In this document: positions 1 to 9,179 of the stretch, piece after piece
How the letters are laid out: every line of letters starts with the position of its first letter
Position numbering within the stretch: position 1 is the stretch's first letter
Assembly (NCBI GenBank): GCA_023390555.1
Contig: JAEWCQ010000009.1
Span: forward strand, 1-41,754
Origin: Bacillota bacterium
Lineage (GTDB): Bacteria; Bacillota; Clostridia; Lachnospirales; Lachnospiraceae
Reading direction: 5' to 3'
Length of the DNA stretch: 41,754 bases
Translations under genes and position numbers: made by a program
The notes under the pieces: model-generated
Told to the model about the DNA's origin: nothing
Seen by the model: the letters and a program-made list of their open reading frames with translations, nothing else
Databases searched by the model: none

Positions 1-283
1 CTTTCTGGCTCTTCTGCACCGGTATGTTGATTTTTTCGTCTGCGGTGTAATTGATATTATCATGCATTTTTAAAGGTGCTTTTAAAGCTGAAATCGGATT
101 TACAAGCTGTTCCTTCTCTTCCATTGCCGCTGTCACTTCATAGGTTGCTCTTCGAAAAGCACCAAAAAAACCTTTGGTTTTTACCTCTTTCACATTCATG
201 ATCACAACGTTGGCTCCCATTTCTTTTTTCGCCTTTTCAACCGCCTCTTCCTGTGTTTTTCCCTGAAATTTATTAATTGTCAT
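1..283 (-). CDS. flhF: Flagellar biosynthesis GTPase FlhF, N-terminal part (cut by window edge)
   Basis: The minus strand reads 94 codons from an ATG at 281-283 and leaves the window still open, so only the start of the gene is present. The protein begins MTINKFQGKTQEEAVEKAKK and continues with GANVVIMNVKEVKTKGFF, the usual FlhF N-terminal B-domain pattern. The SRP-type GTPase (NG) domain that would prove function lies outside the window. FlhF is known to help place or assemble flagella with the export gate. The start codon lies one base beyond the flhA stop, so translation is probably coupled. Identification rests on the N-terminal pattern and on position after flhA. Confidence 0.85.
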   Translation of the reverse strand, partial: MTINKFQGKTQEEAVEKAKKEMGANVVIMNVKEVKTKGFFGAFRRATYEVTAAMEEKEQLVNPISALKAPLKMHDNINYTADEKINIPVQKSQK

Positions 284-284
284 T

Positions 285-2318
285 TTATCCTGTCACCATC
301 CCCACAGATTGCAGTTCTACATTTGATTCAACTTCATTATAAGATACCACAATTAAGTCTTTAAAATAATCTTCTGTCAGTTTTTTAAAATACATTCTCA
401 CGATCGGAGAAGTAATTACAATCGGACTCTTTCCAATATTCTCCAGTTTTGCAACCTCTGTCTCAACAGATGCAATAATCGACTTTGTTTTATCCGGGTC
501 CAGAGTCAGATATGCCCCCTGCTCCGTCTGCTTTACCGAACCCATGATATCCTGCTCCACTTTCGGATCCAACGTCACGACACTGGTCGTCTCATTTGCC
601 GGAAAGTATTTGCTGGAAATGGCTCGTTTTAAACTCTGTCTGGCATATTCAGTCAAGACATCGGTATCCCTCGTAGTGGATGCGTGATCTGCAAGTGTTT
701 CAAATACGGTAAGCAGATCCCGGATAGAAATTCCCTCCTGTAAAAGATTCTGCAATACCTTCTGAAGCTCTCCGATACCAAGAAGCTTCGGTGTGAGTTC
801 GTCTACAAGTGCCGGATTGTTTTCTTTTATATTATTTACCAGATTTGATACATCCTGTCTGGTAAGAAGTTCCGCAATATGCTGACGGATGACTTCTGTC
901 AGATGTGTCGCAATGATAGACGGCGGATCCACAACGGTGTACCCAAGGCTTTCCGCTCTTTCCCGCTGCCCTTCCGTAATCCAGATGGCCGGGAGGTGAA
1001 AGGAGGGCTCGAATGTCGGAATTCCCGTGATCTCTTCCTCCACATAACCGGGGTTCATCGCCATATAGTGGTCGAACAGAATCTCTCCCTCTGTCACCTG
1101 TATCCCTTTTATTTTAATAATATATTGGTTTGGATTCAACTGTATGTTATCACGAAGACGAATAATCGGAACAACCGTACCAAGTTCGAGTGCAACCTGA
1201 CGTCTTATCATAACGACTCGATCCAGCAGGTCACCTCCCTGGTTCACATCTGCAAGCGGAATAATACCATAACCGAATTCAAGTTCGATCGGATCAACCT
1301 GCAGAAGCGATACTACATTCTCCGGTTTGCGGATTTCTTCCGCTGCATTTTCTTCCGCGCCTGCCTCTTCTTCAATGGCCGCTACGCTTGTATGATTCTG
1401 AATCATTCTTCCGCTGGCCAGAAATACAATTCCAAGCGTTGAAAAGATATACCAGGGAAGAGGCGTCGTAACGCCCAGAAATACCAGCGTCCCACCAACC
1501 AGATATAACACTTTCGGAATACCAAACAGCTGACTTACCAATACCGTACCAAAATCAGCCTCCTTGGAAGCTTTTGTAACCAGAATACCGGTTGCCAGCG
1601 AGATCAAAAGTGACGGGATCTGGCTGACAAGTCCGTCACCGATGGTCAGAATACCATACTGCTGCAGTGCTTCGGATATTCCAAGCCCGCTGCTCGTATA
1701 GCCTATAATTGTACCACCGACCAGATTGATGACAGTAATGATCAATCCGGCCATAGCATCTCCCTTGACGTACTTAGTCGCACCGTCCATGGAACCGAAA
1801 AAGCTGGCCTCTGTCTGTATCTTCGTTCTTCGCTCTCTTGCCTCTTTTTCTGTAATTGCACCCGTGTTCAAATCGGCATCGATTGCCATCTGCTTTCCCG
1901 GCATTGCATCGAGTGTGAATCGTGCCGTTACCTCTGCAACTCGTTCCGAACCTTTGTTGATTACGATAAACTGTATAATAATCAGAATAATGAACACAAT
2001 ACCGCCGATAACCAGATTGTTTCCTCCGACAAAACCTCCGAAGGTCTTGATGACACTTCCCGGATCTCCGGTAGAAAGAATCAGCTTTGTGGCAGAAACG
2101 TTCAGTGAAATTCGAAATATGGTCGTGAACAGAAGCAGTGTTGGGAAGAAAGACATTTCCAGTACTTCCTGAACGAACAGTGCATTAAAAAGTATAATTA
2201 AGGCAATCGAAATATTGATTGCAAGCATTACATCCAATAAAAGAGAAGGAATCGGTATAATGAAAAAAATGACTGCTGCAAGTAAATAAATAGCCACGCC
2301 AAAATCTGCCTTTTTCAT
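285..2318 (-). CDS. flhA: Flagellar type III export gate protein FlhA
   Basis: The 677-residue product has the usual FlhA length and layout. About eight hydrophobic segments fill roughly residues 8-315, and a long soluble C-terminal domain follows. The conserved FHIPEP-type stretch around residues 140-165 (RFTLDAMPGKQMAIDADLN, then EARERR) is clearly visible. FlhA sits in the membrane as the main export gate; its cytoplasmic ring docks chaperone-substrate complexes and FliI/FliJ. The ATG at 2316-2318 follows a strong AAGGAGG site. It lies between flhB and flhF in the standard order. No odd features were seen. Confidence 0.97.
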   Translation of the reverse strand: MKKADFGVAIYLLAAVIFFIIPIPSLLLDVMLAINISIALIILFNALFVQEVLEMSFFPTLLLFTTIFRISLNVSATKLILSTGDPGSVIKTFGGFVGGNNLVIGGIVFIILIIIQFIVINKGSERVAEVTARFTLDAMPGKQMAIDADLNTGAITEKEARERRTKIQTEASFFGSMDGATKYVKGDAMAGLIITVINLVGGTIIGYTSSGLGISEALQQYGILTIGDGLVSQIPSLLISLATGILVTKASKEADFGTVLVSQLFGIPKVLYLVGGTLVFLGVTTPLPWYIFSTLGIVFLASGRMIQNHTSVAAIEEEAGAEENAAEEIRKPENVVSLLQVDPIELEFGYGIIPLADVNQGGDLLDRVVMIRRQVALELGTVVPIIRLRDNIQLNPNQYIIKIKGIQVTEGEILFDHYMAMNPGYVEEEITGIPTFEPSFHLPAIWITEGQRERAESLGYTVVDPPSIIATHLTEVIRQHIAELLTRQDVSNLVNNIKENNPALVDELTPKLLGIGELQKVLQNLLQEGISIRDLLTVFETLADHASTTRDTDVLTEYARQSLKRAISSKYFPANETTSVVTLDPKVEQDIMGSVKQTEQGAYLTLDPDKTKSIIASVETEVAKLENIGKSPIVITSPIVRMYFKKLTEDYFKDLIVVSYNEVESNVELQSVGMVTG

Positions 2319-2378
2319 TCCAATTTCCTCCTTTCCCAGTATTTATTTTCAAACTGCAGCAAAACCTGTCTGCAGTCT

Positions 2379-3509
2379 TTATTGTCGATCTTTAAACTTT
2401 TGGAGCATCGCCAGCACTTCTGCAACTGCCTGATAAAGCTCCGGCGGAATCTCCGCCCCGATATCCACATTGGCATACAGCATACGTGCCAATGGTTTGT
2501 TTTCTATGATTTCAATGTTATTTTCTTTGGCTTTTTCCCGAATTTTCATTGCAAGATAATCTTCGCCTTTTGCAATTACGACCGGGGCTCTTGCGACTTC
2601 TGTATCATATTTCAGTGCAATGGCAAGATGCGTTGGATTCGTGATGATCACATCGGCCTTTGGAACATCCTGCATCATACGCCTCTGCGATGCTTCACGC
2701 ATTCGCTGGCGCTGCCTTCCCTTAATCTCCGGATTTCCCTCGGTATTCTTATATTCATCTTTTACTTCCTGCTTGGACATCTTCATTTCTTCACTGAATT
2801 TGCGTTTCTGGTAAATCCAGTCTGTCGCACCAAGTATCAGGTATACCAGACTGATTTTCAGTCCGGTGTCTATAATAATCGTACCGACAAGTATAACCGC
2901 CTGTGTAAACGGAATGTCATACAGCAGGAAGAGCTCGTCCGAATGCTTCCGGATAGAACTGTATGCTACATAAGAAATCAGTGCAATCTTTGTGATTGAT
3001 TTAATCAGCTCAAAGACGGAATCTTTGGAAAAGATACGCTTGAAACCATTCAGCGGATTGAATTTATTAAAATCCGGTTTCATCGGCTTACCGGTTACCT
3101 TCCATCCGACCTGTACAATATTTACCAGAATCGTCACCAGCATTCCAATCAGGAAAAACGGGAGCATGATCTCAATTGATTGTACAAGCACCTCTTTCAT
3201 AACGATGTCGGTCGATCTTACGGTCAATCCATCTGCGTTATTTGCCACAATGTCCGGTATGGCACTGTATATCATGGAAAAAACACCCATAAATCCATCC
3301 GCAACATAAGAAATGAAAATCTTTAAAACCAGAAAAAGTACGATCAGATCAATCGCCGAACTTAATTCACGGCTCTTCGTTACCTTTCCGTCATCCCTTG
3401 CCTCTCTTAACTTCTTTGCTGTGGCCGGTTCTGTTTTTTCACCGCCCGGACCATCTTTTGCAAACCATTGCAGATCATAACCCAGTAATAAGGTGTTTTT
3501 TTCTTCCAA
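2379..3509 (-). CDS. flhB: Flagellar export switch protein FlhB
   Basis: The 376-residue protein has a polar N-terminus (GGEKTEPATAKKLREARDDG), four membrane segments and a cytoplasmic domain carrying the autocleavage motif NPTH at residues 291-294. FlhB is known to switch export specificity from rod/hook to filament substrates after cleavage between N and P, working with FliK, which is also present here. The start is a TTG at 3507-3509, two bases after the fliR stop, with a weak AAAGGGA upstream. This suggests translation coupled to fliR. The first 18 or so residues (LLLGYDLQWFAKDG) are an extension seen in clostridial FlhB proteins. Confidence 0.95.
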   Translation of the reverse strand: MEEKNTLLLGYDLQWFAKDGPGGEKTEPATAKKLREARDDGKVTKSRELSSAIDLIVLFLVLKIFISYVADGFMGVFSMIYSAIPDIVANNADGLTVRSTDIVMKEVLVQSIEIMLPFFLIGMLVTILVNIVQVGWKVTGKPMKPDFNKFNPLNGFKRIFSKDSVFELIKSITKIALISYVAYSSIRKHSDELFLLYDIPFTQAVILVGTIIIDTGLKISLVYLILGATDWIYQKRKFSEEMKMSKQEVKDEYKNTEGNPEIKGRQRQRMREASQRRMMQDVPKADVIITNPTHLAIALKYDTEVARAPVVIAKGEDYLAMKIREKAKENNIEIIENKPLARMLYANVDIGAEIPPELYQAVAEVLAMLQKFKDRQ

Positions 3510-3511
3510 AG

Positions 3512-4291
3512 CTAATACATCCCTTTTATCATTGATACTATCATTCTCTTCATCTCAGTAAAAATAAAATCTGAAACATAAGGCAAGAGTTTCACGGTTA
3601 AAAGCAGGATTACAAACCCCACCAGAATCTTCAGCTGCATACCAACCGCAAACATATTCATCTGCGGTGCAACTTTTGCCATAATGCCAAGAATACAGTT
3701 CAAAATCATGGTACAGGCAAATACAGGCAGTGCAATCCGGAATCCGATTACCATGGAATCCGTCATAAATTTCGCCATAGAGGTCATCAGGCTGTCCCAA
3801 TGAAACACCTGCCCTCCAATCGGTATCAACTGATAAGAATCCACAACCGCCTGCAGGATATAATGTGGCATATCGGTTGCAATTAACAGCAGCAGTACAA
3901 GATAATTATACAGATTTCCCGTTATCGGTGTGTTGGTGTGGGTGATCGGATCGTATTCCGTTGCCATGGAAAGACCCAGATCCATGTCAATAATATTACC
4001 GGATAATAAAACAATGGAATTACATATGCTCGCTGCAAAACCAATCAGCAATCCTGTAATTCCTTCCCTGACTACGATTGTGGCATACCCAATCACATCG
4101 ACATAATCCAATGTGGGCTGCGGGAGCACTCCAAATAAAAGAATGGACACGATTGCTGAAAAACCAACCTTTACTCTAGCCGGCGTATTTGACATACCAA
4201 AAAACGGAGCAACAGATACAAAGCTGGAAATTCTTACCAAAATCAATAAATAATATTCAAACGTTTCTAATGAAAAACTGTAGTTGACCAT
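3512..4291 (-). CDS. fliR: Flagellar export gate protein FliR
   Basis: A 259-residue, strongly hydrophobic protein with about six predicted membrane segments and the FliR-like signature VRISSFVSVAPFFG near the N-terminus (residues 19-32). FliR forms the export gate core with FliP and FliQ in the MS-ring pore. It lies between fliQ and flhB as in other Firmicute fla/che operons. The ATG start has only a poor GGGA-type ribosome site, so efficient translation may depend on coupling to fliQ, which ends nine bases upstream. Function is assigned from family and position. Confidence 0.93.
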   Translation of the reverse strand: MVNYSFSLETFEYYLLILVRISSFVSVAPFFGMSNTPARVKVGFSAIVSILLFGVLPQPTLDYVDVIGYATIVVREGITGLLIGFAASICNSIVLLSGNIIDMDLGLSMATEYDPITHTNTPITGNLYNYLVLLLLIATDMPHYILQAVVDSYQLIPIGGQVFHWDSLMTSMAKFMTDSMVIGFRIALPVFACTMILNCILGIMAKVAPQMNMFAVGMQLKILVGFVILLLTVKLLPYVSDFIFTEMKRMIVSMIKGMY

Positions 4292-4300
4292 GATTTCTCA

Positions 4301-4573
4301 CTATCCCAAGTAGAAGCTAAAATTAGACCATAGCTTCGTCATATAATCCGTCAGATTATTCAGCATCCATGCACCAAACAGCATCATTCCAAGAAATACT
4401 GCGAGAATCTTCGGTACAAAGGTCAAGGTCTGCTCCTGAATAGATGTGACCGTCTGAAATATACTGACAATCAGACCAACAATCAGCGATATCAGCAAAA
4501 GAGGCGCCGAAACTAATATAATATTATAGATTGCTTCTTTTGCAATGTCCAGAATTACTCCCTGCGTAATCAA
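4301..4573 (-). CDS. fliQ: Flagellar export gate protein FliQ
   Basis: A 90-residue protein with two membrane hairpin segments, matching the normal FliQ length. The sequence SAPLLLISLIVGLIVSIFQ followed by TSIQEQTLTFVPKI is a typical FliQ motif (residues about 20-52). It takes part in the FliPQR export gate. It sits between fliP and fliR with short gaps. Nothing unusual is visible. Confidence 0.95.
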   Translation of the reverse strand: MITQGVILDIAKEAIYNIILVSAPLLLISLIVGLIVSIFQTVTSIQEQTLTFVPKILAVFLGMMLFGAWMLNNLTDYMTKLWSNFSFYLG

Positions 4574-4588
4574 TTCTTACACCTCGAA

Positions 4589-5452
4589 TCAGTAAAATGT
4601 CTTAACTAAACTTCCAATTACAAGATCCCATCCATCTGCCAGCACAAACAGCAGCACTTTAAACGGCAGCGATATTGTCGTTGGGGGAAGCATCATCATA
4701 CCCATTGACATCAGTACGGATGCAACAACCATATCTATTACAATAAATGGAATATATATTAAAAATCCTATGATGAATGCGGTTCTAAGCTCACTGAGAA
4801 TAAAACTCGGAATCAAAATCGTATTCGATATATCATCCTGTGTCTCATAGGTTACCCCCTGAATATCACAGAACATATTGATATCTTTTGTCTGCGTCTG
4901 TTCAAACATAAACTCCCGCAGAGGCTCCATTCCTATTTCCAGCGCTTCTTCTTGTGTAATCTGTCCCGCATCCAAAGGCTTGATTGCATTTTCATTTATC
5001 TCCGAAAAGATCGGTGACATGATAAACAATGTCAAAAACAACGCGAGTCCGACCAGCACCTGATTCGGCGGAACCGTCTGTGTTCCGATTGCCGATCTCA
5101 CAAAGTGCAGAACAATAATAATTCGGGTAAACGAAGTAAGCATGATCAGAATCGATGGTGCAAGTGAAATAACGGTAAGAAACAACAATATTTTAATCGG
5201 TCCAGATAACGTCCCATTGTCATTGTTATAGGTAATGGATAAACCGTTGTTGTTATCCGATGTAGCGTCAGCTGTCTGTGCGGACGTCCCGGAGTCGAGA
5301 TCGTTGATATCGTCTCCTGTCACTGTATCCTGATCTGCATCCACTGTCTTTGCGTAAGTATCCTTTGGCAGCGATACTGCGAATATAAAAATTATGACAA
5401 AAGTGGCAAATAGAAGGGATGCCACACAATATACTTTTTTTATTTTACTCAT
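4589..5452 (-). CDS. fliP: Flagellar export gate protein FliP
   Basis: The 287-residue product starts with a signal-like hydrophobic segment (about residues 7-28). An acidic Asp/Thr/Ser-rich spacer (about 33-70) follows, then the FliP core with SFTRIIIVLHFVRSAIGTQT (about 107-126) and PPNQVLVGLALFLTLF. FliP builds the export gate pentamer. The acidic spacer between signal and core is longer than in the enterobacterial protein and is probably just an exported linker. The gene follows fliO closely and precedes fliQ, the canonical order. Confidence 0.96.
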   Translation of the reverse strand: MSKIKKVYCVASLLFATFVIIFIFAVSLPKDTYAKTVDADQDTVTGDDINDLDSGTSAQTADATSDNNNGLSITYNNDNGTLSGPIKILLFLTVISLAPSILIMLTSFTRIIIVLHFVRSAIGTQTVPPNQVLVGLALFLTLFIMSPIFSEINENAIKPLDAGQITQEEALEIGMEPLREFMFEQTQTKDINMFCDIQGVTYETQDDISNTILIPSFILSELRTAFIIGFLIYIPFIVIDMVVASVLMSMGMMMLPPTTISLPFKVLLFVLADGWDLVIGSLVKTFY

Positions 5453-5460
5453 GAGTCTGC

Positions 5461-5847
5461 CTACTTTTTCGGTAAATGTTCTTTCAGTTTTTCAAAAATG
5501 TCCTGAAAACTTTCTCCAATATTCTTTCCTCCGGAAAGCTGCATTTCATCCGGAAGTGCCTTCATCTGCTCTTCGGTCAGCGTTGTAAGAAGATGGATCT
5601 CATCCTTGCCGATTCCGATTACAAGATAGGTATCTCCTGCTTCCACAATCTGTATGTATTTATTTGCAGTCAGCTTTAAGGTTTCAACCACTCTCAGATT
5701 CTTATTAAAATATTGCTTTTTCTGATAACCTGCAATCCATCTGGTTGTAAAATAAGTAATCACCAGAACAAATAGAAATATCAGCAGGACACCGATCAAC
5801 TGTAGAAAACTCTCCAGACCAGATGTTCCTATAGTTAAAAGTATCAT
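5461..5847 (-). CDS. fliO: Flagellar biosynthesis protein FliO (FliO/FliZ family)
   Basis: A 128-residue protein with one membrane segment near the N-terminus (about residues 12-37) and a short cytoplasmic domain containing LRVVETLKLTANKYIQIVEAG and LVIGIGKDEIHLL, typical of FliO. FliO is known to assist FliP assembly into the export gate. Its ATG begins one base after the cheY stop, so the two are likely translationally coupled. FliO proteins diverge quickly, so the call rests on the conserved pattern plus its position between cheY and fliP. Confidence 0.9.
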   Translation of the reverse strand: MILLTIGTSGLESFLQLIGVLLIFLFVLVITYFTTRWIAGYQKKQYFNKNLRVVETLKLTANKYIQIVEAGDTYLVIGIGKDEIHLLTTLTEEQMKALPDEMQLSGGKNIGESFQDIFEKLKEHLPKK

Positions 5848-5848
5848 A

Positions 5849-6211
5849 TCAGCCTACTACTTTTTTCACTGCTTCAAGAACACGCTCCGCCTGAAATGGT
5901 TTTACGATGAAATCTTTTGCGCCGGACTGAATTGCTTCGATTACCATCGCCTGCTGTCCCATTGCGGAACACATAATCACACACGCATTGGCATCTGCTT
6001 CCTTGATTTTCTTCAATGCCTGAATTCCGTCCATCTCCGGCATTGTAATGTCCATTAAAACGAGATCCGGATTTGTTTCATTGTATTTTTCGATTGCTTT
6101 TAACCCGTTCTCAGCTTCTCCGGCAATATTATAGCCGTTTTTTGTCAGAATGTCCTTAATCATCATTCTCATAAATGCCGCATCATCGCAAATTAAAATA
6201 TTCTTAGCCAT
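5849..6211 (-). CDS. cheY: Chemotaxis response regulator CheY
   Basis: A single receiver domain of 120 residues. The acidic pair D9-D10, phosphoacceptor D54 (in VLMDITMPEMDG), S82 and K104 (in FIVKPFQ) are all present, so phosphorylation should be intact. CheY-P binds the switch proteins FliM and FliY, encoded just upstream, to control rotation. The start ATG has a good GAGGAG site. The location between fliY and fliO is the usual one in Gram-positive fla/che operons. Confidence 0.97.
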   Translation of the reverse strand: MAKNILICDDAAFMRMMIKDILTKNGYNIAGEAENGLKAIEKYNETNPDLVLMDITMPEMDGIQALKKIKEADANACVIMCSAMGQQAMVIEAIQSGAKDFIVKPFQAERVLEAVKKVVG

Positions 6212-6243
6212 ATTATTCTCCTCATTCCATATTTGGGTATCTT

Positions 6244-7392
6244 TTATTTTATAATCTCAGTGATTCTCACACCAAAACTTTCTTCAATCACTACAACTTC
6301 GCCCTTTGCGACATATTTGCCGTTGACCAGAACATCAATCGGTTCTCCTGCGATTTTGTTCAATTCAATGATCGTGCCGGGAGCAAAGTCCAGAATATCA
6401 TGAATGGATTTGCTGGTTCTGCCAAGCTCAACGGTAACCTCAAGCGGCACATCCATAATCAGATTTATATTTTCTTTCTGCAGCACCGGATTCATATCTC
6501 CGGCAAACGCTGTAAACTGCGCAGGCTGTACAGTTACCTGTGGCTGATTTGCATACATCTGAGACATATCCATCATCGGCTGTCCCATCATCGGTTGATT
6601 CATCATTTGCTGCCCCATCATCGGCTGCGCCATATTCATCGCCTGTGAAACCGGTTGTAATGCCGGCTGCGGTTCTGGCTGAGACGCTTGCTGCGATCCT
6701 TTCTGTTGTGCTGCAGGTTCCTGTTTTCCACCTATGCTTTCGGTAAGACTTCTGCACATATCCTTTGCAAACGAAAGCGGATACAACTGCATAATTTCAC
6801 TGTTAACCAAATCACCGATCTCCATTTTAAAAGAAATCTTAACGAATTTTCCGGCAAGGAATTCATCCACAGCAGCATCATTTACGTTCTGCTTCATATC
6901 TACAAGATTCGCTTCCGGCGGACTGATATCAATTGTCTTATTTAACAGGGATGACAGCGATGTTGCTGCGGAACCCATCATCTGATTCATCGCTTCACTA
7001 ATCGCGCTCAAATGAAGTTCTCCAAGCTCCCCTACTGTATTCGTTCCGTCTCCGCCCATCATCAGGTCAGTGATAACCTGAACGTCTTTCTCTTTCAGAA
7101 CCAGGACATTGTTTCCCGTCAGACCAACCGTATAAGCAATGCGGATAAAAACACATGGCCGCTCATACTTATTCATCAGATCATCCCATGTGGCAGTCGT
7201 TACAACTGGTGTCGATATCTCTACCTTTCGGTTTACTAAAGAAAACAACGTTGTTGCCGCTGTACCCATACTGATATTGGCAATTTCACCAATCGCATCT
7301 TTTTCAGATTCGGTCAAATCCTCAACATCACCCGCAGCATTCGCATTATTCAATAAGGCATTTATCTCTTCCTGTGATAATACTCCATCCAT
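6244..7392 (-). CDS. fliY: Flagellar motor switch protein and CheY-P phosphatase FliY
   Basis: The 382-residue protein has three parts. The N-terminal peptide LSQEEINALL resembles the CheY-binding peptide of FliM. A CheC-like domain follows with two phosphatase-type motifs (SEKDAIGEIANISMG at about 28-42 and HLSAISEAMNQMMG at about 126-139), both keeping the key Glu and Asn. The C-terminal domain (about 305-382) is FliN-like (MDVPLEVTVELGRT). FliY is known to be part of the C ring and to dephosphorylate CheY-P. A Gln/Met/Pro-rich linker at about residues 226-290 joins the halves and contains short tandem repeats. The gene starts three bases after the fliM stop. Confidence 0.96.
   Translation of the reverse strand: MDGVLSQEEINALLNNANAAGDVEDLTESEKDAIGEIANISMGTAATTLFSLVNRKVEISTPVVTTATWDDLMNKYERPCVFIRIAYTVGLTGNNVLVLKEKDVQVITDLMMGGDGTNTVGELGELHLSAISEAMNQMMGSAATSLSSLLNKTIDISPPEANLVDMKQNVNDAAVDEFLAGKFVKISFKMEIGDLVNSEIMQLYPLSFAKDMCRSLTESIGGKQEPAAQQKGSQQASQPEPQPALQPVSQAMNMAQPMMGQQMMNQPMMGQPMMDMSQMYANQPQVTVQPAQFTAFAGDMNPVLQKENINLIMDVPLEVTVELGRTSKSIHDILDFAPGTIIELNKIAGEPIDVLVNGKYVAKGEVVVIEESFGVRITEIIK
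6556..6645 (-). repeat. Short tandem repeats encoding a Gln-Pro-Met-Met linker in FliY
   Basis: On the plus strand, variants of the unit CCCATCATCGGCTG recur several times. They encode repeated QPMMGQ/QQMMNQ units on the minus strand. The tract lies in the interdomain linker of fliY and keeps the frame open. Such a tract could vary in length by slipped-strand events. Any effect on switch behaviour is speculative. Confidence 0.7.
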
Positions 7393-7395
7393 CCC

Positions 7396-8376
7396 TTACT
7401 GCTCCTCTCTAATCACTGATGTAACCCTTACTGCATACTGGTCGCCGGACGCTCCCGGTAACGCAGAAAACTTTTTGATATTTCCGACGTATATTTCGAG
7501 CTCCTGATCCACCTTTGAGTCCAGTCTTATAATATCCCCTATCTGCAGGTTCACAAAGTCATTTACAGATATGGTGCTGTTGCCTAAAATTGCCTTCACC
7601 GGAATTGGCGCTTTCGAAATCAGTGATTCGATTGTTTCCGCATACTGCTGCTCATTGTGATCCTGCATCGTCGAAAACCAGTATTTCGTATTCAGCTTAT
7701 CCATCACGCTTTCCAGTGTCAGATATGGAAGGCAGACATTCATCAGCCCTTCTACATCTCCGATTTTTATATTAATCGTAACAATTGCAATCATCTCGCT
7801 GGGAGATATAATCTGTGCAAATTGCGAATTGGTCTCGATTCTCTCAAGACGTGGATGTAAATCCACCACATTTTCCCATGGCTCTCTTAAAAGATTGACA
7901 CAGACACTCATAATTCTTTCTATAATTAAAAGCTCTATTTCTGAGAACTCTCTCATCTTATCAAGTGGAATTCCGTTTCCTCCAAGCATCCTGTCAACCA
8001 TCGCATAGCCCAGATTCGATGCTATCTCCAGAATTGCAGACCCCTTCAACGGAGAGAAATTCAATATTCCAAGCAAAACCGGATTCGACAGTGCATTGGA
8101 AAACTCCGAATACGTTACAGCCTCTGAATTCATCACTTCCACCTGAATGTTCTTACGCAGATATACCGGCAGATTCGTTGATAACAATCTTCCATAATGC
8201 TCGAAGATAATTTCAAGAGTTCTCAAATGCTCCTTTGAAAACTTGGACGGTCTGGCAAAATCATAGTTTTTCACCTGCTTTTCGCCGCTGTCCTTCATTC
8301 CCTCTACGTCCAGTTCTCCACTGCTTAAAGCCTGAAGCAGACTGTCTATCTCATTTTGAGATAATACTTCACCCAT
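7396..8376 (-). CDS. fliM: Flagellar motor switch protein FliM
   Basis: The 326-residue protein begins with the CheY-P-binding peptide LSQNEIDSLL (residues 5-14). A CheC-like middle domain follows, with GSAILEIASNLGYAMVDRMLGG at about residues 113-134, and then a SpoA/FliN-like C-terminal domain ending in RVTSVI. FliM joins the FliG ring to the rest of the C ring and receives CheY-P. The ATG has an AGGTGG-type site. It is preceded by fliL and followed at once by fliY, forming the switch block. Confidence 0.97.
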   Translation of the reverse strand: MGEVLSQNEIDSLLQALSSGELDVEGMKDSGEKQVKNYDFARPSKFSKEHLRTLEIIFEHYGRLLSTNLPVYLRKNIQVEVMNSEAVTYSEFSNALSNPVLLGILNFSPLKGSAILEIASNLGYAMVDRMLGGNGIPLDKMREFSEIELLIIERIMSVCVNLLREPWENVVDLHPRLERIETNSQFAQIISPSEMIAIVTINIKIGDVEGLMNVCLPYLTLESVMDKLNTKYWFSTMQDHNEQQYAETIESLISKAPIPVKAILGNSTISVNDFVNLQIGDIIRLDSKVDQELEIYVGNIKKFSALPGASGDQYAVRVTSVIREEQ

Positions 8377-8414
8377 GAACTCTCACCACCTAAACACAAC
8401 TTCTTTTGTTGATT

Positions 8415-8927
8415 CTATTGATATGTTACATTCTTAAAGGCCACACCTACAATAAAATCGGAATCAAACATCTTCTGCAGATCTGCCAGTATCTCATTCT
8501 GAACGCTCTGCTGATCTTCTTTCATTTCTTCGATTGTATACTTGCTTACGATGTTATTAATCTCGTTGGCAATCAGGCTTTCCTTTTCCGAAATGGTCTT
8601 ACCATATGTATCATAGTCATCGCTTTTCTTATTCATGGAGATGGATGCTGATATGACCGCATAATGTTCCGAGCCGTCTTTGCTGTCTTTCAGACTGATT
8701 GTAAGACTGTCCGTAAGATTGTAAACCTCAATCTGATCCATCGGAATGGTGGACGCATCTGTCACCTCACCACTCTGCAATTCCAGATTGATTGCACTGC
8801 ATACCTGACTGATCAGTTCATTCGACTTCTTCGTCTGCGGCAGTATGGTGATGGTCAGTATTGACGTAAGGACCAGATTTACAATCAGCAGTGCCAGTAT
8901 AAGAACTGACATGAGATTCTTTTTCAT
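8415..8927 (-). CDS. fliL: Flagellar basal body-associated protein FliL
   Basis: A 170-residue protein with an N-terminal membrane anchor (residues about 7-30) and an extracytoplasmic domain. The C-terminal part contains LIANEINNIVSKYTIEEM, in line with FliL. FliL is known to surround and stabilise stator units at the motor. The ATG has a strong AGGAGG site. It is the first gene after the gap that follows flgE and is likely read from the promoter at 9102-9130. The primary sequence is divergent, so position before fliM supports the call. Confidence 0.85.
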   Translation of the reverse strand: MKKNLMSVLILALLIVNLVLTSILTITILPQTKKSNELISQVCSAINLELQSGEVTDASTIPMDQIEVYNLTDSLTISLKDSKDGSEHYAVISASISMNKKSDDYDTYGKTISEKESLIANEINNIVSKYTIEEMKEDQQSVQNEILADLQKMFDSDFIVGVAFKNVTYQ

Positions 8928-9101
8928 GATAATTTCCTCCTATAGTACTTCTATTATAAATTGTTGCAAAATATTATTCCTAATTGTATTCGTCAGACGG
9001 CTCGAAATATCCTGTGTTCTCCACCTTCTATCCAAACGACAAAAAAGTAGGAAATACTCCCTTTATTTCCACTTCTCGACATATCCCTCTTCATTTATAT
9101 A

Positions 9102-9130
9102 ATATTACTAAACTTTTATTTGATTGTCTA
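9102..9130 (-). promoter_or_regulatory. Sigma-A-type promoter for the fliL-flhF segment
   Basis: On the minus strand TAGACA (9125-9130) and TAATAT (9102-9107) are separated by exactly 17 bases. The predicted start is near 9095, about 165 bases before the fliL ATG. No sigma-D (FliA) type GCCGATAA box was seen here. It would give the C-ring/export block its own transcription, independent of flgE. Confidence 0.55.
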
Positions 9131-9179
9131 CTTTTTTTACAAGAATTTTCGTTTTTCTGCTCATTCCTATTTATACCAT

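Noticed and set aside
879..1442. Plus-strand ORF of 187 codons
   Set aside because: It is a shadow of flhA with no recognisable family pattern or ribosome site.
6540..6746. Possible CRISPR-like or phase-variable repeat array
   Set aside because: The repeats are short, abut each other without spacers and follow the fliY codons; it is a coding linker repeat.
8993..9082. A 29-codon ORF in the fliL leader on the minus strand (begins MSRSGNKGS)
   Set aside because: It starts just after the predicted transcription start, but GAGGG is only two bases from the ATG and the peptide has no likeness to FlbD or other known peptides. Probably chance.
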